A stretch of 7,193 bases of DNA. It comes from an uncultured bacterium. GTDB taxonomy: Bacteria; Chloroflexota; Anaerolineae; JACIWP01. Every line of letters starts with the position of its first letter. Position 1 is the stretch's first letter. Made by a program: the position numbers and the translations under genes. Shown one piece after another: positions 1-5,738 of the stretch. The notes under the pieces were generated by a model, which was not told the origin of the DNA, ran no database searches, and saw only the letters and a program-made list of their open reading frames with translations. The DNA is taken from NCBI GenBank assembly GCA_903872005.1, contig CAIQJD010000438.1, positions 1-7,193 of the forward strand. The letters are read 5' to 3'.

Positions 1-390
1 CGTCACGGCGATGCCGGCGGTCACATACGCCCCGCCATCCAGCGCCGTATGGGTCAGGATCGGCAGCGTTTCCAGGTTAACCTCGGTCTCGACGACCTCC
101 TGACACGCGGCGCGTTCGACCAGCGGCGGCTGCGCCGGCGACCGCAAGGCGGCGACCAGGCGCGCCAGCAGGCCGGCTTCCGGCGCATCGAACGCCGCGG
201 CGAAATTGCGCCGCGCCGCGCAGACGCCGGCGACGATGCGATAGCCATTCCAGCGTGAGCGGACATAGAGCAGGCCGGCGCCGGCGCCGTACAACTCGCG
301 CGCCAGCTTCTCATCCGGCGGCATGGCGTGATCAATATGCGTCACCCATTGCCGGCCCTCGGCCAGTTGGATGAATTGGCGTAGATTCAT
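1..390 (-). CDS. UbiD-family decarboxylase, N-terminal part (runs off left edge)
   Basis: The 130 visible residues look like the N-terminal domain of the UbiD (prenylated-FMN-dependent decarboxylase) family. They start MNLRQFI, have an I-V-A-G-V-C-A-A-R-R-N-F stretch at residues 52-63 (the family's core-domain G-x-x-x-x-R-x-N/R-I pattern), and carry LPILTH followed by DGGAYVTAGIAV at about 109-129, which matches the typical LPIPxHxxxDGGxYITAGIV segment. The catalytic Glu-Arg-Glu region would lie beyond the window. The ATG at 390 overlaps the mevalonate kinase stop as ATGA. A GAGGAG ribosome site (399-404) sits 8 nt upstream, inside the kinase gene, so the two are translationally coupled. Family members act on many alpha,beta-unsaturated or aromatic acids. 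The kinase partner makes trans-anhydromevalonate 5-phosphate decarboxylase the leading guess. A menaquinone- or aromatic-acid-type UbiD remains possible. Family is fairly sure, substrate is inferred. Confidence 0.8.
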   Translation of the reverse strand, partial: MNLRQFIQLAEGRQWVTHIDHAMPPDEKLARELYGAGAGLLYVRSRWNGYRIVAGVCAARRNFAAAFDAPEAGLLARLVAALRSPAQPPLVERAACQEVVETEVNLETLPILTHTALDGGAYVTAGIAVT

Positions 391-1337
391 GATGGTTGCT
401 CCTCGGCCGGCGCGCCGATGGTCGCCACAATGACGCCGGCCGCGCCGGCGCGCCGCACAGACTCGGCGACGGCAGCGACCGTCGCCGGCTCCACCAGGGC
501 GATCATGTTGCCGCCCCGCCCCGCCCCACAGAGCTTGGCCCCCCGTGCGCCGGCGGCCCGCGCCGCCCCGATCAGACGCTCCAGCTCCGGCGACGAGACG
601 CCGATCTGTTCCAGGACGGTCTGGTTCTCGTCCATCAACGCGCCCAGGCGCGCCCGGTCGCCGGCCTCCAGGGCCACGCGGCCGGCCGTCGCGATGCGCC
701 CACAGGCGTCGAACCAAGCCTCGTAGCGCCCATGCTCCGCCTCCCAGGCGCGGCGCACGCCGGCCACCGCCTCGCGCGTGCTGCTGACCACGCCGGTGTC
801 GGCCACGATCAGGGTGATCGGCGCGCCAGGGGACAACGGGACGGCCGGCTGTCCCTTGATGAAGTAGATCGGCTGCTCGAAGGCGATGACGGTATTGTCC
901 ATCCCACTGGGCGACCCGTGATAGACCTTTTCGGTCTCGAAGGCCAGATCGGCCAGGGCTTGCGGGCTGAACGCGCGGCCGACGTAGGCGGCCAGGGCGC
1001 GGGCGATGGCGACGGAGACGGCCGCGCCGCTGCCCAGGCCACGCGCCGCCGGCAGCTCGGAATGTACGGTGATGGTCTTGTCGCAGCACGCCACTTCCAG
1101 CCGGCGCAGCGCCAGGAGCACGATCATGGCGAGAGGATCGCCGGCCATCTCCTGGGTCACGCGCACCTCGCGCCCCAGATCGGTCGCGATCACCCGCAGG
1201 CCGGCCCCGCGCGGCGCGGCGACGACGTCGGCATGGGCGCGCGTCTGGCTGAGGGGGACGGCGACGGCCGGCCGGCCATAGACGACCGCGTGCTCGCCGA
1301 AGAGGACGACCTTGCCACAAGCGGATGCGTGAGCCAT
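387..1337 (-). CDS. mvk: Mevalonate kinase (GHMP kinase family)
   Basis: This 316-residue protein phosphorylates mevalonate to mevalonate 5-phosphate with ATP in the cytosol, for isoprenoid synthesis. It has all three GHMP motifs. The first is GKVVLFGEHAVVYGRPA at 8-24 (Lys9, Glu15, His16). The second is the ATP-phosphate loop LPAARGLGSGAAVSVA at 95-110, with Gly where GLGSSA is commoner. The third is KLCGAGRGGN at 268-277. The mevalonate-kinase signature ExEKxxHGxPSGxDN is at 134-148, with catalytic Asp147, and DTGVVSSTRE is at 180-189. Length is usual for bacterial and archaeal enzymes. The ATG at 1337 is chosen because a GAGG site (1344-1347) lies 6 nt upstream, the conserved motif starts at residue 8, and a candidate promoter lies inside the longer possible frame reaching 1406. 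Its stop overlaps the start of the UbiD-family gene, so both are probably one operon. Function is close to certain. Confidence 0.95.
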   Translation of the reverse strand: MAHASACGKVVLFGEHAVVYGRPAVAVPLSQTRAHADVVAAPRGAGLRVIATDLGREVRVTQEMAGDPLAMIVLLALRRLEVACCDKTITVHSELPAARGLGSGAAVSVAIARALAAYVGRAFSPQALADLAFETEKVYHGSPSGMDNTVIAFEQPIYFIKGQPAVPLSPGAPITLIVADTGVVSSTREAVAGVRRAWEAEHGRYEAWFDACGRIATAGRVALEAGDRARLGALMDENQTVLEQIGVSSPELERLIGAARAAGARGAKLCGAGRGGNMIALVEPATVAAVAESVRRAGAAGVIVATIGAPAEEQPS

Positions 1338-1363
1338 GCTCCACCTCACGGAGTGATGGCGGC

Positions 1364-1392
1364 AGTATAGCCCGAAGTAGCCGGCCGCGCAA
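1364..1392 (-). promoter_or_regulatory. Candidate sigma-70-type promoter for mevalonate kinase
   Basis: Read on the minus strand, TTGCGC (1392-1387) is followed by a 17-nt spacer and TATACT (1369-1364). The -10 box matches consensus at 5 of 6 positions and the -35 box at 3 of 6. Transcription would begin near 1357, leaving a leader of about 20 nt before the ATG at 1337. This agrees with the start chosen for the kinase. It is a visual match only. Confidence 0.4.
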
Positions 1393-1471
1393 ACCCGCCG
1401 GCTCATACTTTTGTGGGGCGCGTGCGCGGCGCGACTTCCCTCTTTTGACCGACGCCCGCGCCGCCACGCTC

Positions 1472-1480
1472 TGTTACACT
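1472..1480 (+). promoter_or_regulatory. Candidate extended -10 element for the GIN-domain lipoprotein gene
   Basis: TGTTACACT fits the extended -10 pattern TGnTAnnnT in an otherwise very GC-rich divergent spacer. A TTGACC box at 1445-1450 is 24 nt away, too far for a standard pair, so only the -10 half is supported. The leader to the ATG at 1553 would be about 65 nt. The rest of the 215-nt spacer (1338-1552) shows no RNA gene or clear operator. Confidence 0.25.
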
Positions 1481-1552
1481 GTTAACGAAGACGGCGAGGC
1501 GCCATCGCTGACTCCAGCCGTCGCCAACTACACCACATTCTCGGAGGTCACG

Positions 1553-2302
1553 ATGTCCAAAGCTCGTCTTCTCTCATGTATGCTTGTCATTCTGGTCATA
1601 GCCTTGCTGACCGGCTGCGCGTTCATCGCCCCGACCGGCTCCAACGGCAGAATCGCCGGCTCCGGCAAGATCGTCGAAGCCAAGCTGCCGGCTTTGACGG
1701 GCTTCGCCAACATTGAGACGAATGATTATTGCCAGCTCACCATCTCGCAAGCCGACGCCTTCAGCGTGAAAGTGTCGGTGGACGACAACCTGGAGCAATA
1801 CCTGGATGTGACCGTTTCCGGCAACAAGCTGCATATCGGCTTGAAGCATCCCTCGGGCAGCCAGGGCTACGAGCGCGTCACCTTGCGGGCGCAGGTCACG
1901 TTGCCGGCGCTGGCCGGCCTGACCCTGAACGGCAATACCAATGCCAAGATGAATGGCTTCAAGTCCGCGCAGAGCTTCACCGGGGACTTGAATGGCAACA
2001 GTACGCTGAACGGCGATCTCGAAGCCGGGACCACCCGGTTGATCCTCAATGGCAACAGTCAGGCCGAGTTGAGCGGCAAGGTCAGCAGCCTGGACGCGGA
2101 AGTGCAGGGCAACAGCATCGGCCGGCTGACGAGTCTGGCGGCCGGCGATGTGGCCGTGAAGTTGGGCGGGAATAGCAAGTTGTGGGTCTCGGCAAGCGGG
2201 AAGTTGAGCGGATCGGCAGACGGGAATTCGATGGTGCGCTATGCCGGCGCGCCGGCCTCGGTGAATGTGAAGACGTCGGGGAACTCGACGGTGGGGAAAT
2301 AG
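1553..2302 (+). CDS. Secreted lipoprotein with GIN domain (DUF2807)
   Basis: This 249-residue protein starts with a lipoprotein signal: positive MSKAR, a hydrophobic stretch 6-20, and lipobox LLTGC with the lipidated Cys22. It is therefore expected to be anchored outside the cytoplasmic membrane. The mature part follows the DUF2807 'putative auto-transporter adhesin, head GIN domain' pattern: GSGKIVEAKLPALTGFANIE at 37-56, a VDDNLEQYLDVTVSGNKLHIGL core at 76-97, then a repetitive beta-rich half. In that half Gly-Asn-Ser/Thr recurs at 127, 148, 167, 186, 206, 224 and 243, spaced 18-21 residues, suggesting turns of a beta-solenoid. The ATG at 1553 has GGAGG (1543-1547) 5 nt upstream and gives a proper signal peptide. 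A longer in-frame start at 1325 does not. The gene stands alone, divergent from mevalonate kinase. The biochemical role of the family is not established, so none is assigned. Confidence 0.88.
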   Translation: MSKARLLSCMLVILVIALLTGCAFIAPTGSNGRIAGSGKIVEAKLPALTGFANIETNDYCQLTISQADAFSVKVSVDDNLEQYLDVTVSGNKLHIGLKHPSGSQGYERVTLRAQVTLPALAGLTLNGNTNAKMNGFKSAQSFTGDLNGNSTLNGDLEAGTTRLILNGNSQAELSGKVSSLDAEVQGNSIGRLTSLAAGDVAVKLGGNSKLWVSASGKLSGSADGNSMVRYAGAPASVNVKTSGNSTVGK

Positions 2303-2334
2303 GGCGCAGCGACTCAGAGGATGAAAATGCGACC

Positions 2335-2359
2335 GGGGAGGCGGGGCCTCCCCCGTTTT
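2335..2359 (+). terminator. Rho-independent terminator after the GIN-domain lipoprotein
   Basis: GGGGAGGC (2335-2342) and GCCTCCCC (2346-2353) form a perfect 8-bp stem with a 3-nt GGG loop. CG and TTTT follow at once (2356-2359), with more pyrimidines after. It lies 33 nt past the lipoprotein stop and faces the right way to end its transcript. Confidence 0.8.
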
Positions 2360-2458
2360 CTCTCATGCGTATGCCGGCCGTCGCTTCGTGAAAAACCGAC
2401 ATGGTATCGCCCACTGCTACAAGTATCTTCGCTTTGATCAAGCCTCACGTGGCAGCAA

Positions 2459-2483
2459 ATAGTATGCTTGTTGTGCATGCTAT
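2459..2483. repeat. Imperfect inverted repeat upstream of the DHFR-like gene
   Basis: ATAGTATGC (2459-2467) and GCATGCTAT (2475-2483) can pair over 9 positions with one G-T wobble around a 7-nt loop. It sits about 67 nt before the DHFR-like start, in AT-richer sequence. It could be an operator or a recombination relic. No T-tract follows, so it is not a good terminator. The rest of the spacer 2360-2549 shows no gene, and no convincing -35/-10 pair was found. Confidence 0.3.
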
Positions 2484-2549
2484 AGCAGAATGAATAGTCC
2501 CAATAGCGCTGCGCGCCGTTCGGCGGCCGCAGGGGGAGCAGGCCAAATC

Positions 2550-3122
2550 ATGAAAACGCAGTACTACACCGCTACGAGCCTTGACGGCTTCATCGCAACA
2601 GAAGACGACTCGCTGGACTGGCTTTTCACCCTCGCCGACACGCATAGCTCCAGCTACCCGGAGTTCGTCGCCGGCGTTGGCGCATTGGCCATGGGATCGG
2701 CAACCTACGAGTGGCTAGTACGAAACGCTGAGAGGGTTGCTGCCGAGACTGGCTCGACGTGGTCATATACCCAACCGGCCTGGATATTTACCAGTCGCAA
2801 GCTTCCAGTCATCGAAGGCGCGAACATCCGATTCGTGAATGGAGATGTGCGCCGCGTCCATGCTGAAATGCGGGCGGCTGCTGGCAGTCAAAACATCTGG
2901 ATAGTTGGAGGCGGTGATCTCGCTGGCCAATTCTTTGACGCCGGCCTGCTAGACGAGATAATCGTCCAGATCGGTTCGGCCACCCTCGGCAAAGGCAAGC
3001 CGCTCTTCCCTCGCAGAGTGTTAAATCCGGTGTTGCGCTTGGCGTCTGTGCACCAACTGGGCGACAGCATGGTTGAGTTGCGCTATGAAGTACATAGAGG
3101 CGATTCGAACGGCGTAGCCTAA
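2550..3122 (+). CDS. Dihydrofolate reductase-like protein (RibD C-terminal domain family)
   Basis: This 190-residue protein is a single RibD_C/DHFR-like domain, an NADPH-binding fold related to dihydrofolate reductase and to the reductase half of RibD. The N-terminus TATSLDGFIA (7-16) is the family's first strand and loop. GALAMGSATYEW (44-55) matches the MGRxTYE region, although Ser replaces the usual Arg. IWIVGGGDLAGQFFDAGLLDE (116-136) is the diagnostic GGG cofactor loop, followed by LGKGKPLFP (146-154). The substrate of stand-alone members is mostly unknown, and true DHFR activity should not be assumed. The ATG at 2550 is preceded 11 nt upstream by GGGGGAG. An upstream in-frame ATG at 2490 adds only a low-complexity Ala/Gly stretch. 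The gene has lower GC and far fewer GCCGGC words than its neighbours, and its TAA stop lies inside an attC-like GCCTAAC box. It may be an acquired cassette gene. Confidence 0.85.
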   Translation: MKTQYYTATSLDGFIATEDDSLDWLFTLADTHSSSYPEFVAGVGALAMGSATYEWLVRNAERVAAETGSTWSYTQPAWIFTSRKLPVIEGANIRFVNGDVRRVHAEMRAAAGSQNIWIVGGGDLAGQFFDAGLLDEIIVQIGSATLGKGKPLFPRRVLNPVLRLASVHQLGDSMVELRYEVHRGDSNGVA

Positions 3123-3229
3123 CAAGGGATCGGAGCGGCCGGGCCGATACGCCGTCCGCCGCTGAACCGGAGCATTCAGTCGAACGCGCTCCGTTCGGCT
3201 GAATGGCGCGATGGCTCAAGGCGTTACAG
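3117..3229 (+). repeat. attC-like recombination site (integron cassette end), degenerate
   Basis: The stretch begins with GCCTAAC (3117-3123), which fits the attC R'' pattern RYYYAAC and contains the stop codon of the DHFR-like gene. This is the usual arrangement in gene cassettes. It ends with GGCTCAAGGCGTTACAG (3213-3229), resembling the common right end CTCAAGCGTTAG; the terminal GTTACAG fits GTTRRRY only in part. Total length of about 113 bp is within the attC range, and the interior is rich in inverted repeats, including the strong hairpin listed separately. No integrase gene and no second site upstream of the gene are seen, so a lone or fossil cassette is more likely than an active array. 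Confidence 0.4.
3173..3205. repeat. Strong hairpin inside the attC-like region
   Basis: CATTCAGTCGAACG (3173-3186) pairs with CGTTCGGCTGAATG (3192-3205) over 14 positions with one wobble and a 5-nt CGCTC loop. No T-tract follows on either strand, so it is a poor terminator for either the DHFR-like gene or the converging miaA. A folded single-strand recombination substrate explains it better, though this is inference. Confidence 0.6.
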
Positions 3230-3296
3230 AGAAACAAACTGCGTCCAAGCGTGACTTTGTGGCCTTGTCATACTATCATTCTACGCTTCCCTCGTT

Positions 3297-4229
3297 CTAT
3301 CCGGCCGGCTGCAGCCACCGCGCCACGCGCGCCTCCACGCCGGCCGCATCCTCCGCCTCGAACCACTCCATCGCCGGGTCGTCCTCTCGAAACCACATCA
3401 TCTGCTGATGCACATAGCGCCGCGTATCCCGCTTGATCTGCTCGACCGCCTCGGCCAGCCCCAGCTCGCCACGCAGGTGCGCCGCCAACTGCCGGTAGCC
3501 CAGCCCCGCCATCGAGGGCAGGGCATCGGCATAGCCGGCCGCCCGCAGCCGGCGCACCTCCTCCAGCAGGCCGGCCGCCAGCATGGCATCCACACGCGCG
3601 TCAATGCGCCGATACAGCTCGGCCCGCTCCCGGCGCAGCCCGATTTGCAGGATCGCGTAGGCCGGCGGCGTGCGGCGCTGTAGCTCCGAAATCGGCCGGC
3701 CGGTCGTCAGATAGACCTCCAGCGCCCGGATGACGCGGCGCACATTGCGTGGGTCAATCCGGGCCGCGGCGGCCGGGTCGGCGCCGGCCAGCCGGCGGTG
3801 CAGCGCCGCCGCGCCCTCTCGCTCGGCCTCCGATTCCAGTTCTTGCCGCAACGCCGGCTGCGGCGGCACTTCGGGGATGCCCCACCCTTCCACGACGGCG
3901 CGCACATACTGGCCGGCGCCGCCGACCAACAGCGGCAGCCGGCCGGCGGCGCGGGTTTCTGCGATGGCCGCATAAGCCAGGCGTTGATATTGCGCCAGCC
4001 CGAAGGGTTCGTCCGGCGCGAGGATGTCGATGAGGGCGTGAGGGACGGCGGCGCGCTCGGCCGGCGTCGGCTTGGCCGTGCCGATGTCCATGCCGCGATA
4101 GACGAGCCACGCGTCGGCCGAGATGATGACGCCGGCGAAACGTTGCGCCAGGCGCAGCGCCAGCGCCGTCTTGCCGACGGCCGTCGGCCCCACCAGGACG
4201 AGGAGCGGATGTTGCGCTGGAGCTTCCAT
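3297..4229 (-). CDS. miaA: tRNA dimethylallyltransferase
   Basis: This 310-residue enzyme transfers a dimethylallyl group from DMAPP to N6 of A37 in tRNAs that read UNN codons. Visible family features are the P-loop GPTAVGKTALAL (14-25), VYRGMDIGTAKPTPAER (43-59), GIPEVPPQPALR (117-128), IDPRNVRRVIRALEVYLTTGRPISE (158-182), RIDARVDAML (208-217), GLGYRQL (242-248) and DTRRYVHQQMMWFR (268-281). Two usually conserved polar residues are changed. The DSxQ/L-V-Y motif reads DAWLVY (39-44), and the GGTG motif reads GGAG (103-106). The ATG at 4229 has GGAGGG (4241-4246) 11 nt upstream and lies 7 nt past the yraN stop, so it is the last gene of the rnhB-yraN-miaA run. Its substrate DMAPP comes from isoprenoid synthesis, which links it loosely to the mevalonate kinase in this window. 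Confidence 0.95.
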   Translation of the reverse strand: MEAPAQHPLLVLVGPTAVGKTALALRLAQRFAGVIISADAWLVYRGMDIGTAKPTPAERAAVPHALIDILAPDEPFGLAQYQRLAYAAIAETRAAGRLPLLVGGAGQYVRAVVEGWGIPEVPPQPALRQELESEAEREGAAALHRRLAGADPAAAARIDPRNVRRVIRALEVYLTTGRPISELQRRTPPAYAILQIGLRRERAELYRRIDARVDAMLAAGLLEEVRRLRAAGYADALPSMAGLGYRQLAAHLRGELGLAEAVEQIKRDTRRYVHQQMMWFREDDPAMEWFEAEDAAGVEARVARWLQPAG

Positions 4230-4236
4230 ACGCGAC

Positions 4237-4602
4237 TTATCCCTCCACCGCGTTGGGAATGTGCGCGATGCGCCGCACCGAGCCGCCGGCGCCCAGTTCC
4301 AGCGCCACCACGTCAATGCGCCACGGGCCACGCCATTCCAGCTCGGCCGTCAGATAGCCGCCGCAGGCAATCAGGCGGGCGCGCTTGGCCGGCGTGATGG
4401 ACTCTTCGGGCCGGCCGAAATCGCGCCCGGTGCGGGCGCGCACCTCTACCAGCACGAGGGTCGCGTCCTGGCGGGCGACGATGTCCACTTCGCCGGCGGG
4501 GCAGCGCCAGTTGCGCCGCAGGATGAGATAGCCCTGCTCTGTCAGATAGCCGGCCGCCAGGTCTTCGCCGCGCCGGCCGATCTGCTGCCGCCGGTCACTC
4601 AT
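4237..4602 (-). CDS. yraN: YraN/UPF0102 family nuclease-like protein
   Basis: This 121-residue protein has the size and order of UPF0102. An N-terminal GRRGEDLAAGYL (9-20) is followed by GYLILRRNWRCPAGEVDIVARQDATLVLVEVRARTG in pieces. The key residues are Glu38 and Asp40 (GEVDIVA) and Glu53 with Arg55 (VEVRAR), which form the PD-(D/E)xK-like restriction-endonuclease-fold signature. Later come SITPAKRARL (68-77) and WRIDVVALE (94-102). The family is thought to act on DNA, possibly in recombination or repair, but its function is not settled. The ATG at 4602 overlaps the rnhB stop by 8 nt, which implies translational coupling. The pairing rnhB-yraN is common across bacteria and supports both calls. 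Confidence 0.92.
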   Translation of the reverse strand: MSDRRQQIGRRGEDLAAGYLTEQGYLILRRNWRCPAGEVDIVARQDATLVLVEVRARTGRDFGRPEESITPAKRARLIACGGYLTAELEWRGPWRIDVVALELGAGGSVRRIAHIPNAVEG

Positions 4603-5317
4603 GGCCGGCCTCCGCTGCGGCGCTGACCGCGGCCACCGGCGCGTAGCTGCGCCGATGCAGCGCGCACGGCCCCAGGACGTGCAGGGCCGCGGCGTGCTGC
4701 GCTGTCCCGTAGCCCTTGTGCTGCGCCAGACCATAGCCCGGATAGTCGGCGTCGGCGCGGCGCATCCAGCGGTCGCGGCTCACTTTGGCGAGGATGGACG
4801 CGGCGGCAATAGAGAGACACAACTGGTCGCCTTTGATGATGGCTGCCTGAGGCCGGCCGGCCGGATCGGCCAGCGGCACGGCGTCAATCAAGATCACCTC
4901 CGGTTGCGGGCGCAGGGCATCCAGGGCTATCCACATGGCGGCGCGCGTCGCCGGCAAGATGCCGATGCGGTCAATCTCCTCCGCGGCGACCATGCCCACG
5001 CCAAAGCTCACTGCGCCGGCGCAGATCACATCGAAGAGGCGCTCGCGCGTCGGCGCGTCGAGGAGCTTGGAATCGGCGACGCCGGCGAAGGCCGGCGGGA
5101 TCGCGTCCCATGCCGGCAAGATGACCGCCGCGGCCGAAACAGGCCCGGCCCACGCGCCGCGGCCGGCCTCATCCAGCCCGGCCACCGCCTGGTATCCCGC
5201 GTGCCACAGGTTGCGCTCCCAGTCCAGCCCTGCCGTGGCGCGTGGCTCGGTCTGCGCCTGGCTTAAACCAAAGAAAGGCGCAGGACCTACGCCTGCGCCT
5301 TTGGATACCGATTGCAT
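4595..5317 (-). CDS. rnhB: Ribonuclease HII
   Basis: This 240-residue enzyme cuts RNA in RNA-DNA hybrids and at single ribonucleotides in DNA. The four catalytic acids can be assigned: Asp49 and Glu50 in AGLDEAGRG (46-54), Asp145 in VILIDAVPL, and Asp165 in IKGDQLCLSIAAASILAKVSRDR (161-183). The C-terminal HKGYGTAQH (200-208) and LGPCALHRRSYAPV (215-228) are also typical. The start is uncertain. ATG at 5317 is used, and a GTG two codons earlier (5323) is equally in frame. Either gives an N-terminal extension of about 40 residues before the first motif, longer than usual. The codons for residues 6-15 form an 11-bp hairpin. No ATG or GTG start is seen between the hairpin and the catalytic motif. 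It follows rplS by 26 nt and overlaps yraN. Confidence 0.93.
   Translation of the reverse strand: MQSVSKGAGVGPAPFFGLSQAQTEPRATAGLDWERNLWHAGYQAVAGLDEAGRGAWAGPVSAAAVILPAWDAIPPAFAGVADSKLLDAPTRERLFDVICAGAVSFGVGMVAAEEIDRIGILPATRAAMWIALDALRPQPEVILIDAVPLADPAGRPQAAIIKGDQLCLSIAAASILAKVSRDRWMRRADADYPGYGLAQHKGYGTAQHAAALHVLGPCALHRRSYAPVAAVSAAAEAGHE
5274..5302 (-). terminator. Terminator-like hairpin over the 5' end of rnhB
   Basis: On the minus strand AAAGGCGCAGG (5302-5292) and CCTGCGCCTTT (5284-5274) form a perfect 11-bp stem with a 7-nt loop. The run CTTTGGTTTAAG follows, so the RNA would read stem-UUUCUUUGGUUU. The hairpin starts 42 nt after the rplS stop, a common distance for a terminator, but it lies within the first codons of rnhB. 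It may partly end rplS transcription or limit rnhB translation. The interrupted U-tract makes complete termination uncertain. Confidence 0.45.
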
Positions 5318-5343
5318 AACCACCAGGGATCGCCCTAGCTAGC

Positions 5344-5691
5344 TTATGCCGCGCGTTCCTTCATGCGGGCGGCCTTGCCGGTGCGGCCGCGCAGGAAGTA
5401 GAGGCGTGCGCGACGCACTTTCGCATGGCGCAGGACCTCGATCTTCTCCACACGCTGCGAAATAAACGGGAAGGTGCGCTCGACCCCCACACCGTGGGAG
5501 GCAATACGCCGAACCGTATAGGTGCCGTTCAGGCCGTGACGGACGCGAATGACCATCCCCTGGAAAACCTGCACGCGTTCCTTTTCACCTTCGACGATCA
5601 ACGTGTGCACCCGCACCGTGTCCCCAGGTGAGACCATGGGGATGTTCGGGTTGGGTTCAGACGGTTGTAACGATTTCAACAGGTCAGACAT
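5344..5691 (-). CDS. rplS: 50S ribosomal protein L19
   Basis: This 115-residue protein is a standard bacterial L19, a large-subunit protein at the 30S-50S interface. [28 protein letters not shown] is seen in order at 21-48. [23 protein letters not shown] follows at 67-89, and [22 protein letters not shown] closes at 91-112. All are close to the family consensus. The ATG at 5691 has AAAGGA 9 nt upstream. It follows trmD, the usual bacterial order, but after a 73-nt AT-rich gap that holds a promoter candidate, so it may be transcribed both from trmD and on its own. Two in-frame stops (TAA, then TAG two codons later) end it. Confidence 0.97.
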   Translation of the reverse strand: MSDLLKSLQPSEPNPNIPMVSPGDTVRVHTLIVEGEKERVQVFQGMVIRVRHGLNGTYTVRRIASHGVGVERTFPFISQRVEKIEVLRHAKVRRARLYFLRGRTGKAARMKERAA

Positions 5692-5738
5692 GAGACATCG
5701 TCCTTTGCTATGCTGTAAATGGTACGAACATCTATTTT

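Noticed and set aside
396..1370. Long plus-strand open frame opposite mevalonate kinase
   Set aside because: It encodes an Arg/Gly/Ala-rich sequence with no family resemblance. It is the antisense shadow of a high-GC gene with strong motifs.
1338..1406. Upstream extension of mevalonate kinase to a start at 1406
   Set aside because: The extra 23 residues precede the normal N-terminus and overlap the candidate promoter. The ATG at 1337 has its own ribosome site.
1325..1552. Upstream extension of the lipoprotein frame to 1325
   Set aside because: It would bury the lipoprotein signal peptide inside the protein. The ATG at 1553 has a good GGAGG site.
2490..2549. Earlier ATG for the DHFR-like gene
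   Set aside because: It adds a low-complexity Ala/Gly segment before the family's normal first strand. The later ATG fits the usual N-terminus.
3203..3436. Short plus-strand open frames between the DHFR-like gene and miaA
   Set aside because: They lie over the attC-like region and the antisense of the miaA 3' end, with no ribosome site or family pattern.
4601..5266. Plus-strand open frame opposite rnhB
   Set aside because: No recognisable domain and composition typical of a reverse-complement shadow. All RNase HII catalytic residues lie on the minus strand.
5335..5342. CTAGCTAG palindrome after rplS
   Set aside because: Only 8 bp, and explained as tandem stop codons beyond the rplS TAA. 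Too short to call a site.
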